Source of the DNA: Flavobacterium sp.
GTDB lineage: Bacteria > Bacteroidota > Bacteroidia > Flavobacteriales > Flavobacteriaceae
Direction: 5' to 3'
DNA: 53,755 nt
Assembly (NCBI RefSeq): GCF_004295795.1
Contig: NZ_SEBR01000026.1
Span: 1-53,755, forward strand
Position 1 is the stretch's first letter. The number at the start of each line of letters is the position of its first letter. The notes under the pieces are model-generated. The model did no database searches. It saw only the letters and a list, made by a program, of their open reading frames with translations, and was not told the DNA's origin. Shown one piece after another: positions 43,403-51,496 of this stretch. Made by a program: the position numbers and the translations under genes.

Positions 43403-43971
43403 GGCGCAAAATTATCCTTTTTCTTACGCATTGCATACAAAAGCGACGTCAAACCTGCGAACAAGGCCAATTTCCATAGCAATCCGAGGATCAGGTAGGG
43501 AAAAAACGAATCCGAATACATTGTCCATGAACTCGGCAAGTAGTCACGGTGCAGCGAAGTCACGATAATGACAAATTTCTCGAAATTGAAGAACAGGAAA
43601 AACGCGATCAGGAATCTTGAAATGTAGTTTTCACGCACTTTTCGCATCCAAAGCAATTGCGGAATTACGGAATACAGCATCGGTTGCAGCCAATAGGCCA
43701 AGGCGTATGAGCCGGTCATTCGGTTCAGGATTGCGTTTTGACTTTCGTCGGATGTGTTCCAGATTAAAATCGTTTCGCCCATCCAAACAGCCAAAAAGAG
43801 TAGGGAAGCGGTGCAGATCACGATTGTCGCGCATCGGTCGAATTCGCGCAGTTTGTCTTTTCGTTTGGAGATCCTGATTGCGAAATAGATGATCGTGTAC
43901 AGCAAAAATCCGCTTTGGCAGTCGGTAATCAGGCGCCAGATGAGGGCTTGGAATGTGAGTTGTTCTTGCAT
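43399..43971 (-). CDS. membrane protein of unknown function
   Basis: 190 aa with about five transmembrane helices (near 19-33, 48-72, 87-110, 120-143 and 160-182). No motif or family is recognised. Its last four bases overlap the start of the SpoU methyltransferase gene (ATGA). The first ~70 bases of this gene plus ~280 bases upstream are duplicated in tandem behind it (43901-44594). Two orphan copies of its N-terminal coding end therefore remain upstream, without a continuing frame. The ATG at 43971 continues as the full-length reading frame; the upstream copies do not. Confidence 0.75.
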   Translation of the reverse strand: MQEQLTFQALIWRLITDCQSGFLLYTIIYFAIRISKRKDKLREFDRCATIVICTASLLFLAVWMGETILIWNTSDESQNAILNRMTGSYALAYWLQPMLYSVIPQLLWMRKVRENYISRFLIAFFLFFNFEKFVIIVTSLHRDYLPSSWTMYSDSFFPYLILGLLWKLALFAGLTSLLYAMRKKKDNFAP

Positions 43972-44247
43972 TTTTGTTTTGGATAAACTCTTTGCTCAGA
44001 TTTCGAATTTAAAATCAACCTGTCACCGTTTAAAACAGTGACAGGGTTTATAACCCTGACAGGGTGTGGCGAATCTGAAAAGCGAAAAAATCCTAAGCTA
44101 AACCAAAAAACCAACCCAAATACCCCAAAAGAGCAACGCCCGCCCCAAATCCAGCAAAAAATCGAGTTAAATCAAAACTTTAACTCAAGTCGAAATGTTG
44201 CAAAGTCGAAAATCAACTATAAAACAACTTCAACAAAACTTTAACTC
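43901..44247. repeat. 347-bp tandem duplication, unit 1
   Basis: The unit starts within the 5' end of the membrane-protein gene (AGCAAAAATCCGC at 43902). It includes the start codon, the leader and dispersed CCCTGTCAC palindrome copy C. Unit 2 starts with the same sequence at 44249. Confidence 0.88.
44017..44065 (+). repeat. dispersed CCCTGTCAC palindrome, copy C
   Basis: CCTGTCACCG and CAGTGACAGG arms around TTTAAAA, then TTTATAACCCTGACAGGGT, inside duplication unit 1. Confidence 0.85.
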
Positions 44248-44594
44248 AGCAAAAATCCGCGTTGGCAGCCCGTGATCAGGCGCCAGATGAGGTTTTGGAA
44301 TGTGAGTTGTTCTTGCATTTTTGGTTTGGATAAACTCTTTGCTCGGAATCGGAATTTAAAATCACCCTGTCACCGTTTAAAACAGTGACAGGGTTTATAA
44401 CCCTGACAGGGTGTGGCGAATCTGAAAAGCGGAAAAATCCCGAGCTAAACCAAAAAACCAACCCAAATGCCCCAAAAAATCAACGCCCGCTCCAAATCCA
44501 GCAAAAAACTGAGTTAAATCAAAACTTTAACTCAGGTCAAAATGTTGCAAAACTCTACTTCAGCAAAAGTCCACTTTGGCAGTCGGCGATAAGA
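44248..44594 (-). pseudogene. 347-bp duplication unit 2 with orphan gene start, followed by degenerate unit 3
   Basis: The minus-strand start of the membrane-protein gene is repeated at 44318 (cat at 44316-44318). The frame reads M-Q-E-Q-L-T-F-Q then stops after about 25 codons at the unit boundary. A third, more diverged echo (AGCAAAAGTCCACTTTGGCAG) begins near 44562. The unit is about 90% identical to unit 1 over most of its length; its last third is shorter. Confidence 0.75.
44364..44412 (+). repeat. dispersed CCCTGTCAC palindrome, copy D
   Basis: Identical in its core to copy C, from which it differs by position in the tandem duplication. Confidence 0.85.
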
Positions 44595-44712
44595 TGTCAG
44601 ATGAGATCATTTAGTCTGAAGTCGAATCATTTCCAGTCTTCAAGATTTTTTCAGGGTAATCTTTATCAAAATTTGCGCTTCAAGTAATCTCAAAAATCTC
44701 GTAATCAGGCAC

Positions 44713-46044
44713 TCAGAGAATTCCGCGCGACTTGATTTCCAGATATTTGTTGATCGAATCCAAAGTCAGATCTTCGGGCGCAGTCAAAACGGAGTAAATT
44801 CCGTACTTGCGCAACTCGTTCACGATCAGTCGTTTTTCAAACATGAATTTTTCGGCGACGACCTTGTCATATACCTCGTGTATGTTTTCGGCTTTTCCTT
44901 CAATGATCGAATTGAGTTCGGTATTCTTGAAGAAAACCACGACCAAAAGATGGTTTTTGGCAATTCCTTTGAGATAGCGAAGTTGCCTGTTCAAGCCATC
45001 CAAAGTCTCGAAATTCGTGTACAGCATGATAAGGCTGCGGTTGTTCACGTTTTTTCGGATATCGGCATACAGACGACTGTAATCGCTTTCGAAAAAGTCG
45101 GTTTTGACGTTGTAGAGACTTTCGAGGATTTTCGACATTTGGGACGAACGTCTCTCGGCCACGACGCGGTTTTCGACCCTTTTCGAGAACGAGAATATAC
45201 CGGCTTTGTCCTGTTTTTTGAGAATCACATTCGACAGCACCAGCGAAGCATTGATCGCATAATCGAGCAAACTCAGTCCGTTGAACGGCATTTTCATCAC
45301 GCGTCCCGTGTCGATCGCCATGTAAACCGATTGCGATTTCTCGTCCTGGTATTGGTTGACCATAAAACTCGACTTCTTGGCCGTTGCTTTCCAGTTTATC
45401 GTGCGCAAATCGTCTCCGGAAACATAGTCCTTGATCTGCTCGAATTCCATGGTGTGTCCGATGCGTCGGATGCGCTTCACGCCGTATTGCGTCAAATGGT
45501 GCGAAAACGCCATCAGATCGTACTTGCGAAGTTGGATGAAAGACGGATAAGTCTTGACCATTTGGTTGTCTTGGAACTTGAAGCGGCGCGAAACCAGCCG
45601 AAGCGGCGAAGACACGAAAATGTTGAGTTTGCCAAAGTGGTATTCGCCTCTTTCGGTCGGACGCAGATTATACGCGAATTCGTCCTGTGACGCACCTTTC
45701 ATCAATCGGACGATATCGAAATTCCTGACCTGGAATTGCTCCGGAATCTCATCGATGATGTTGATCTTGATCTGGAAAGTGTAGAAATTCCTGATCTTGA
45801 CCAGCACCGGATTTTCATCTCCGTTCGAAAACTTCTCGGGCAATTCGCGCTCGCCTTCAACAGGATTTCCCGATGAAAACAAAACCAGCACATCCAAAAC
45901 CAAAAACACCATAAGTGACAGGAAAAGAAAGCGCGCGGCCGTGAAAAGACTCGGGAAGAAAAACGCCAATACGAAAAAAGTTCCCACCGCGATCAAGAGG
46001 TAGAAAAAGAAAGTGTTGATATAAAGTCCGGCGAGGCGTTTCAA
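44713..46044 (-). CDS. DUF58 domain protein
   Basis: 443 aa. Two N-terminal transmembrane helices (about 10-54) are followed by a beta-rich region. The DUF58 core follows, with its signature YVSGDDLRTINWKATAKKSS (about 208-227) and then VYMAIDTGRVM, which opens a von Willebrand A-like fold. DUF58 proteins are regularly encoded next to MoxR ATPases; they are thought to be MoxR partners, but the process is undetermined. It is the last gene of the operon SpoIIM-DUF4129-DUF4350-MoxR-DUF58, 3 bases behind moxR, so coupling is tight. Confidence 0.9.
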   Translation of the reverse strand: MKRLAGLYINTFFFYLLIAVGTFFVLAFFFPSLFTAARFLFLSLMVFLVLDVLVLFSSGNPVEGERELPEKFSNGDENPVLVKIRNFYTFQIKINIIDEIPEQFQVRNFDIVRLMKGASQDEFAYNLRPTERGEYHFGKLNIFVSSPLRLVSRRFKFQDNQMVKTYPSFIQLRKYDLMAFSHHLTQYGVKRIRRIGHTMEFEQIKDYVSGDDLRTINWKATAKKSSFMVNQYQDEKSQSVYMAIDTGRVMKMPFNGLSLLDYAINASLVLSNVILKKQDKAGIFSFSKRVENRVVAERRSSQMSKILESLYNVKTDFFESDYSRLYADIRKNVNNRSLIMLYTNFETLDGLNRQLRYLKGIAKNHLLVVVFFKNTELNSIIEGKAENIHEVYDKVVAEKFMFEKRLIVNELRKYGIYSVLTAPEDLTLDSINKYLEIKSRGIL

Positions 46045-46047
46045 GAT

Positions 46048-47103
46048 CTATCGCGGTATTTCAACTGAATCGAGCAGTTGTTTGATGATTTCCTGGCTGT
46101 TCAAACCTTCCATTTCGCGCTCCGGCGTGACGATGACGCGGTGTTGCAAAACCGGGATCGCGGCTTCCTTGATGTCTTCGGGCGTCACGAAATCGCGGCC
46201 TCTCAAAGCGGCAAAACCTTTGGACGCGTTCAGAATCGCAATCGACGCACGAGGCGACGCGCCCAGGTACAAAAATGCATTCTCTCGCGTGTTTATCACG
46301 ATTTTGGCAATGTATTCGATAAGTTGCGGCTCGACGACGATCTGTTTTACCAAGGCCTGGAAAGCGCGTATCTGCTCACCCGAAATCACCTTTTTGATGT
46401 TTTCGAGTTTGCCGCTGTCCTGCAATTTGTGTTCGCGGGTGATGATGTCGATTTCTTCGCTGAGCTTCGGATAATCCACAGAAATCTTGAACAAAAAGCG
46501 GTCGAGTTGCGCTTCGGGCAAGCGATAAGTGCCTTCTTGCTCAATCGGGTTTTGCGTAGCCACGACCAAAAACGGCGCGTCCATTTCGTAGCGTTTCCCG
46601 TCGATCGTGATCTGTTTTTCCTCCATGACCTCGAACAAGGCGGCCTGAGTTTTAGCAGGCGCGCGGTTGATTTCGTCGATCAGGATCAGATTCGAGAAAA
46701 TCGGGCCTTTTCGGAATTCGAATTCTGTCTTTTTCTGGTCGTAAACCGATGTTCCGAGAATGTCCGAAGGCATCAGGTCTGGCGTAAACTGGATGCGGCT
46801 GAAACCGATGTCGGTCGTTTTGGCGAGCAATTTCGCCGTGATCGTTTTGGCGACTCCGGGAACGCCTTCGAGCAGCACGTGTCCGCCGGAAAGCAGCGCC
46901 ACAAGCAATTGGTCGATCATTTTTTCCTGACCGACGATCACCGTGGAAAGTTCGCGTCTCACCGCGTCAAGGCTTTGCGACAAAGGCGCCAGGTCGATTC
47001 GGTTGCTGAATCTCACATCTTCGCTTTGGTTGGTCGGCGTTGGCGTGAAATTTTCACCGTTTTCGTTCGGATTCGATTCCGGAATGTTAGTTTCGTTTTC
47101 CAT
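46048..47103 (-). CDS. MoxR family AAA+ ATPase
   Basis: 351 aa. After ~35 disordered residues comes a MoxR-type AAA+ core. Walker A is LLEGVPGVAKT (about 77-87), Walker B is LILIDEINRA (about 139-148), and sensor 1 is in VVATQNPIEQEGTYRLPEAQ (about 181-200). The arginine finger region DRF follows, and sensor 2 is in LGASPRASIAIL (about 276-287). MoxR ATPases act as chaperones that mature or insert metal centres or complexes, often with vWA proteins. The client here is unknown. One base separates it from DUF4350 upstream. Confidence 0.93.
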   Translation of the reverse strand: MENETNIPESNPNENGENFTPTPTNQSEDVRFSNRIDLAPLSQSLDAVRRELSTVIVGQEKMIDQLLVALLSGGHVLLEGVPGVAKTITAKLLAKTTDIGFSRIQFTPDLMPSDILGTSVYDQKKTEFEFRKGPIFSNLILIDEINRAPAKTQAALFEVMEEKQITIDGKRYEMDAPFLVVATQNPIEQEGTYRLPEAQLDRFLFKISVDYPKLSEEIDIITREHKLQDSGKLENIKKVISGEQIRAFQALVKQIVVEPQLIEYIAKIVINTRENAFLYLGASPRASIAILNASKGFAALRGRDFVTPEDIKEAAIPVLQHRVIVTPEREMEGLNSQEIIKQLLDSVEIPR

Positions 47104-47104
47104 A

Positions 47105-48280
47105 TCAGGATATTTTTTCGAGTGCTGAGTTTATTTTGATCAAATCTTCTTCCACGGCCATGTGCGGGCTTCGTCTGTGGTTGTTTACCAGGAAAATCGC
47201 CTGTTCGATGTCGGCGAAAGGTTTTCCGGATTTTTGGTGCAGTTTTTCGATGAACACCTCGTCGAGTTTGCTTGTATCAATATGGTAATCATTGCGCACT
47301 TTTTCAAGGAAATACACGATTTTTCGATCGATTACCGTGTGGTGCGCGCCTTCTTGATAGTAAAGGTTTCCGATGGTTTTGGCGAAATCGACCGTGGTAT
47401 TCGGCAACGGTTCGAGAATCGGGACGATTCTTTGCTTGCGGCGTCCGTTGAAGACCATGAAGGCAAGAATTCCGAAAATGAGCAGATACCAAGCCCAATT
47501 CAACGCCGGTTGCGAACTGATCCAGCGCAATTTCGAATTGCTGATCGTGTTCGCGTCCGAAGAAACGTACCAAAATGTCTCGGCTTTTGGCAGATACGAC
47601 AGCACTTTTTCGGCATATTCGTGGTGATTTCCCTTCAACAAATGGAAATTCGTGAAAGCCGCCGGAGCCGTATGCAGCAGGAAATTGCCGTTTTTGTACT
47701 TGACCTTGACGAAATTCACGCGGAGACTGTCTGATTGCAAAACGCCCAAAATCTCGCTATCCAAGGTGTCGATGGACGAAAAATACACGGGATTCATGCC
47801 TTCGTGCAAACCGTAAGCTTTCTTTCCAAGCTTCGGATTTGACAGTTTCACGCGCAAAGTGTCGATTGGACTGAAACTCGTGCGAGTTGTTATTTTAAGG
47901 CTGTCGCGGAACATTTCGGGAAAGGATTCCATGCTCAGGAAAGCGGTATTTCCGTGTCCGACGAAATAAAAAATGTCGTTCAGCGATTGCGTGTCGAGGT
48001 CGCTCTGGATCGCCATGATATTGCCCGTAATCTTGTACGTATTGTCGTCGTAATCGAAAACCGAATCCAGGAATTCATAAGGCGTGCGACGGAATCTTTC
48101 GACCTTTTCGTCCAGAAGTGAATCGATTTCCTTGTCCAAAACATAAAGCCCGAGCGGAATTTTGTCATAAACCGAATAGGTCGGACGCCAATCGACGGGT
48201 TTTTTCTCGCCTCCGTCAAAAAAGATCAACAGGCCAAAAACCACCACGAGAAAAAGGATATAATACTTGATTTTTCCCAT
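47105..48280 (-). CDS. DUF4350 domain membrane protein
   Basis: 391 aa. It has an N-terminal transmembrane helix (5-22), then the family pattern KPVDWRPTYSVYDKIPLGLYVL (about 27-48, named in part), an extracytoplasmic domain to ~255, a second helix (about 258-277) and a cytoplasmic tail to 391. The extracytoplasmic part (FYFVGHGNTAFLSMESFPE) resembles the GATase1/ThuA-like fold attributed to DUF4350. No catalytic residues can be named. Its ATG overlaps the stop of the DUF4129 gene (TGATG). The family occurs next to MoxR, DUF58 and DUF4129. Confidence 0.82.
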   Translation of the reverse strand: MGKIKYYILFLVVVFGLLIFFDGGEKKPVDWRPTYSVYDKIPLGLYVLDKEIDSLLDEKVERFRRTPYEFLDSVFDYDDNTYKITGNIMAIQSDLDTQSLNDIFYFVGHGNTAFLSMESFPEMFRDSLKITTRTSFSPIDTLRVKLSNPKLGKKAYGLHEGMNPVYFSSIDTLDSEILGVLQSDSLRVNFVKVKYKNGNFLLHTAPAAFTNFHLLKGNHHEYAEKVLSYLPKAETFWYVSSDANTISNSKLRWISSQPALNWAWYLLIFGILAFMVFNGRRKQRIVPILEPLPNTTVDFAKTIGNLYYQEGAHHTVIDRKIVYFLEKVRNDYHIDTSKLDEVFIEKLHQKSGKPFADIEQAIFLVNNHRRSPHMAVEEDLIKINSALEKIS

Positions 48281-49023
48281 CAGTAGCGTTTTATGGTTTT
48301 TGCGAAGGCCGAAACCGCCTTTTCGAACGCGATGTCGTCCAATTCGAAGTCGCCATACCAGATGTAGTTGAACAGATAGGACAAATAGGCGAAATCTTTC
48401 CTGTCGGTTTCCGATTTGATCTCATACAAATAATCGGAATTTGTCTTTTCAATATCCCAAACGATGATGCCGCGTCTGGTGAATTTCTGCAAAAGCCACA
48501 GGTAATAGTAGCGGATCGCCAGTTTTCTATCTCCTATCGAAAGCGTTTCGGCAATCAGTTTCTCGAAATCGGCGGCTTGGATGTCACGCTCGATTTCCTC
48601 TGCCGACAGGATGCGTTTTGATGTGCCGCGCCCGAAAATCCATTGGCCTTCCTTGTTCAGGATCGCTTTTGCGATCAGGAAAATCACCACGACGATCACG
48701 ATTACCAAAACGATCTTGAAAATCCAGTCGAGCACCGTCAGGGTTTGGTTGCCTCCAAATTCGAAAAGCCTCGAAATTTTGTCGCCAAGCCACTTCTTGA
48801 AGCGATCCCAGGCCGTGAGTTCTTTGGCTTTCGGTTCGTAGTCGAAAGCTTCGTCCTTGTAGTTTTGCTTGAAATCAGGAGCGAATTGGCGCTGTTTCAC
48901 ATCGGATGAATCAAAAACGATGTCCTTGTCCGTGAGAACGCGCTTGGGTTCTTGCGAATCAAGGCTGTCTTGTGCGTACGCCGAGGAACACATCAACCAA
49001 AGTATCAAAAACAGACTACGCAA
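48280..49023 (-). CDS. DUF4129 domain membrane protein
   Basis: 247 aa. A signal peptide (MRSLFLILWLMCSSAYA) is followed by an extracytoplasmic ~75 residues and one transmembrane helix (about 97-118). The cytoplasmic DUF4129 domain (about 140-235) follows, with the hydrophobic-Arg pattern SIGDRKLAIRYYYLWLLQKFTRRGI, named in part, and FAYLSYLFNYIWYGDFEL. In other proteins this domain is attached to transglutaminase cores; here it is free-standing. Its start overlaps the SpoIIM gene by 8 bases. Function unknown, predicted partner of the MoxR/DUF58 pair. Confidence 0.82.
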   Translation of the reverse strand: MRSLFLILWLMCSSAYAQDSLDSQEPKRVLTDKDIVFDSSDVKQRQFAPDFKQNYKDEAFDYEPKAKELTAWDRFKKWLGDKISRLFEFGGNQTLTVLDWIFKIVLVIVIVVVIFLIAKAILNKEGQWIFGRGTSKRILSAEEIERDIQAADFEKLIAETLSIGDRKLAIRYYYLWLLQKFTRRGIIVWDIEKTNSDYLYEIKSETDRKDFAYLSYLFNYIWYGDFELDDIAFEKAVSAFAKTIKRY

Positions 49024-49987
49024 GTTCCTTGAGGTGTTTTTTGTGGACGAAAATCGGATAGACCAAATAATACCAGGCGATCAATCCCAAAGTAGACAAT
49101 ATGATGAAAGCGCTTAGCCAGATTGGCATTTTTGGCGCGTATCTCGTGACGAATCCTTCGAGGAAACCCGCGGCTATCGTAAAAGCCCAGGTGCTCAGAT
49201 AAATCTTGAACGAAGCCATGAATCCTATTTTCAATGAGTTCATGCGCGAGTACGTCTTCGGAAATAAAATCGACGCACCAAGCAGGAATCCGCAGGCCGT
49301 TTCGATGACGATCGCGAAAATTTCCATCGATCCGTGAATCCAGATACTTCTCACACTTTCCCAAAAAATGCCTTTCTGCTGGAAGAAATACTGGAAAGAA
49401 CCAAGCATGACGCCGTTTTCGAACGCGATGTAGAACGTGAGAATTCCGGCGGTTATCCCAAAAAAGTAGCAAATCGCGCCAACTTTTAGGTTGTTGAGCG
49501 TGATTCCGATAAAACTTCCCCAATTGCTCCCCGATTTGTAAACCGCCATCGGATCGCCTTTGTCAATGTTTTCCAGGGTTTGGTTCACGTATCCGTCGCT
49601 TGTGACCAATCTGACGAAATCCTGGTCGTAATGCGAGGAAATCACCCCAATTGCCACCGAAACGAAAAAAAGCACGAAAGCGTAAAGGAAATAACGTCTG
49701 TATTGGTAACTCAAAAGCGGCACTTCGGTCTTGAAAAAATGGACCAGCCTGTTTTTTTCAAGCCTTTTTGTCTTGTAGATTTTTTGGTAAACCTGGGCCG
49801 CGAGATGATTCAGGTAAGTAACGATCTTGCTTTTGGGATAATACGTCTGCGCGTACGAAAGATCGTTTATGAGCTGTACGTAAAGACTCGAAAGTTCGTC
49901 AGGGTTTTTTTTGCCGCCAACGGTAATGGCACGTTCAAATTCAAGCCATTTTTCTTTATTTTGCCGGATGAACGCGATTTCTCTCAT
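49016..49987 (-). CDS. stage II sporulation protein M (SpoIIM) family membrane protein
   Basis: 323 aa. A soluble helical N-terminal part (about 1-95) precedes five or six membrane helices. The conserved family segment SIWIHGSMEIFAIVIETACG (about 234-253) carries the HGxxE motif. SpoIIM is named for its role in Bacillus engulfment, but this organism is not a spore former and the homologues outside Firmicutes have no known role. First gene of the five-gene operon. Its ATG lies only 20 bases from the divergent RDD gene start, so both promoters must lie inside or across this short gap. Confidence 0.88.
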   Translation of the reverse strand: MREIAFIRQNKEKWLEFERAITVGGKKNPDELSSLYVQLINDLSYAQTYYPKSKIVTYLNHLAAQVYQKIYKTKRLEKNRLVHFFKTEVPLLSYQYRRYFLYAFVLFFVSVAIGVISSHYDQDFVRLVTSDGYVNQTLENIDKGDPMAVYKSGSNWGSFIGITLNNLKVGAICYFFGITAGILTFYIAFENGVMLGSFQYFFQQKGIFWESVRSIWIHGSMEIFAIVIETACGFLLGASILFPKTYSRMNSLKIGFMASFKIYLSTWAFTIAAGFLEGFVTRYAPKMPIWLSAFIILSTLGLIAWYYLVYPIFVHKKHLKELA

Positions 49988-49993
49988 TGGCGG

Positions 49994-50001
49994 CTAAAAT
50001 A
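49994..50001 (-). promoter_or_regulatory. possible -7 box of SpoIIM operon
   Basis: TATTTTAG on the minus strand, 6 bases before the ATG at 49987, in the 20-base divergent gap. No -33 TTTG is seen at the proper distance. Confidence 0.35.
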
Positions 50002-50007
50002 GGAATT

Positions 50008-50751
50008 ATGACCCAATTATCCATAAACACCACACAAAATGTAAACATCGTTTTTACGGCCGCATCCATGGGCGATCGCATCCTTGCGAATATCGTCGAT
50101 TGGATCATAAAAATCGCCTATATGTTTTTGATGTTTGGGATAATTCTCAGATATACGGGCGTTCTTGAGGCCATCGGGCATTTGGACGCGTGGTCGGAAG
50201 GTGCGGTGATTTCAGTCTTTTCGCTTCCGATGATGCTTTATTCGCTGGTTTTCGAAAGCTGGCTCGAAGGACAAACCTGGGGCAAGAAACTCATGAAGAT
50301 CAAAGTCGTGAAGATCGACGGCTATCAGGCCTCGTTCACCGAATATCTCATCCGATGGTTTTTCCGCATGGTCGACTTGTTCCTTTTCAACGGACTCATC
50401 GCCGTCATAACGGTTGCCACATCGAAGAAAAGTCAGAGGTTGGGCGACATGGCCGCCGGAACCGCCGTGATCACTTTGAAGAACAAGATCAACATCAGCC
50501 ATACGATTCTCGAGGAAATCGGATCGGAATATGTGCCCATTTATCCGCTGGTGATAAAATTGTCTGACAACGACATCAGGATCGTCAAGGAAACGTTCAA
50601 CAATGCGTTGTCGAGAAATGATTTTGAAACCATTCGCAAACTCGTCACAAAAGTCGAGACCGTGACGGGAATCAGGAATCAGTCGGGCAATAACAACGAC
50701 TTTTTGAGAACGATCGTCAAAGATTACAATTTCTATACTCGAGGTGCATAG
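50008..50751 (+). CDS. RDD family membrane protein
   Basis: 247 aa. Three transmembrane helices lie near 32-52, 68-90 and 118-140. The family signature is present: ASMGDRILANIVDWIIK (Arg-Asp-Asp, here R-D), GQTWGKKLMKIKVVKIDG and RFMVD-like IRWFFRMVDL. A ~110-residue cytoplasmic tail follows. RDD proteins are small-molecule or ion transporters in a few studied cases and unknown in most. The ATG at 50008 is chosen over one at 49987, which would overlap the SpoIIM start. RDD genes commonly adjoin SpoIIM/MoxR clusters. The next gene overlaps it by 8 bases. Confidence 0.85.
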   Translation: MTQLSINTTQNVNIVFTAASMGDRILANIVDWIIKIAYMFLMFGIILRYTGVLEAIGHLDAWSEGAVISVFSLPMMLYSLVFESWLEGQTWGKKLMKIKVVKIDGYQASFTEYLIRWFFRMVDLFLFNGLIAVITVATSKKSQRLGDMAAGTAVITLKNKINISHTILEEIGSEYVPIYPLVIKLSDNDIRIVKETFNNALSRNDFETIRKLVTKVETVTGIRNQSGNNNDFLRTIVKDYNFYTRGA

Positions 50752-51385
50752 TTTACCGAATCTTCCGCAATCTGCTGACTTGTTCTATTACCTGAATGTC
50801 ATCGGGACAATGGCTTTCGCGGTGTCGGCATCGCTTACGGCCATGAACCGAAGGCTTGATCCTTTCGGGGTTTTCGTGATCGCATTCGCGACTTCGGTTG
50901 GAGGCGGAACGTTGCGCGATATTCTTATCGGATACACTCCGGTTGGCTGGATGCGCGATCTGACAGTAGTTTATTTTATCATCGCCGGTTATTTCGTTGC
51001 GGTTATTTTCCGAAAAAAACTCGACAGATTGCGCGTTTCCCTGTTCCTGTTCGACACGATTGGACTCGGGATTTTCACGTTGATTGGAATCGAACGCGGA
51101 CTTTCATTCGGACTCGCGCCCGTGATTTGCGTGGCTTTGGGAACGGTTACGGCTTGTTTTGGAGGCGTGATAAGAGACATTCTGTGCAACGAGATTCCGG
51201 TCATCTTCCGAAAGGAAATCTACGCGACTTTATGTATTGTGGGAGGAATAATCTTCTTCACGCTGAGAAACAACTTCGGACTCACCCAAAACGTGCTTTA
51301 CGTATTGGTTTCGGTCATCATTATAGTTTTGCGCCTCTTGGCCGTGCGTTATAAATGGTATCTGGCACCTTTGGACAGAAAGTGA
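50744..51385 (+). CDS. TRIC/YicG-type (UPF0126) membrane protein
   Basis: 213 aa with about seven transmembrane helices in two glycine-rich repeats: GTMAFAVSAS...VGGGTLRDIL (first) and FGGVIRDILCNEIPVIFRKEIYA (second, about 135-157). This is the trimeric intracellular cation channel-like bacterial family, and ion conduction has been shown for some members. The start codon is GTG (50744), overlapping the RDD stop by 8 bases; ATG alternatives would cut off the first helix. It is the second gene of the divergent plus-strand operon beside the MoxR cluster. Confidence 0.88.
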   Translation: MHSLPNLPQSADLFYYLNVIGTMAFAVSASLTAMNRRLDPFGVFVIAFATSVGGGTLRDILIGYTPVGWMRDLTVVYFIIAGYFVAVIFRKKLDRLRVSLFLFDTIGLGIFTLIGIERGLSFGLAPVICVALGTVTACFGGVIRDILCNEIPVIFRKEIYATLCIVGGIIFFTLRNNFGLTQNVLYVLVSVIIIVLRLLAVRYKWYLAPLDRK

Positions 51386-51404
51386 TTTACCGCACGATTT
51401 CTGT

Positions 51405-51496
51405 TCTGCTACAACTTCTGCAGCCGCCGCCTCTGCAACTGCCACTTCAACTGCTTCTGCTACTGCAACTGCAACTGCCACTGCCACTGCTACTGC
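51405..51496 (-). repeat. GCAGNN hexamer array at 3' end of T9SS type B gene
   Basis: On the minus strand the gene ends ACG CAG TAG and the units CAGTGG, CAGTTG, CAGTAG continue through the stop codon for ~85 bases. The array fills most of the gap between the convergent TRIC and T9SS genes. Confidence 0.85.

Noticed and set aside
46078..47139. Plus-strand open frame of 353 aa opposite the MoxR gene.
   Set aside because: Walker A/B and sensor motifs are on the minus strand.
51405..51496. Regular repeat array considered as a CRISPR.
   Set aside because: Units are contiguous hexamers without spacers; no cas genes are present. The same holds for the other arrays in the window.
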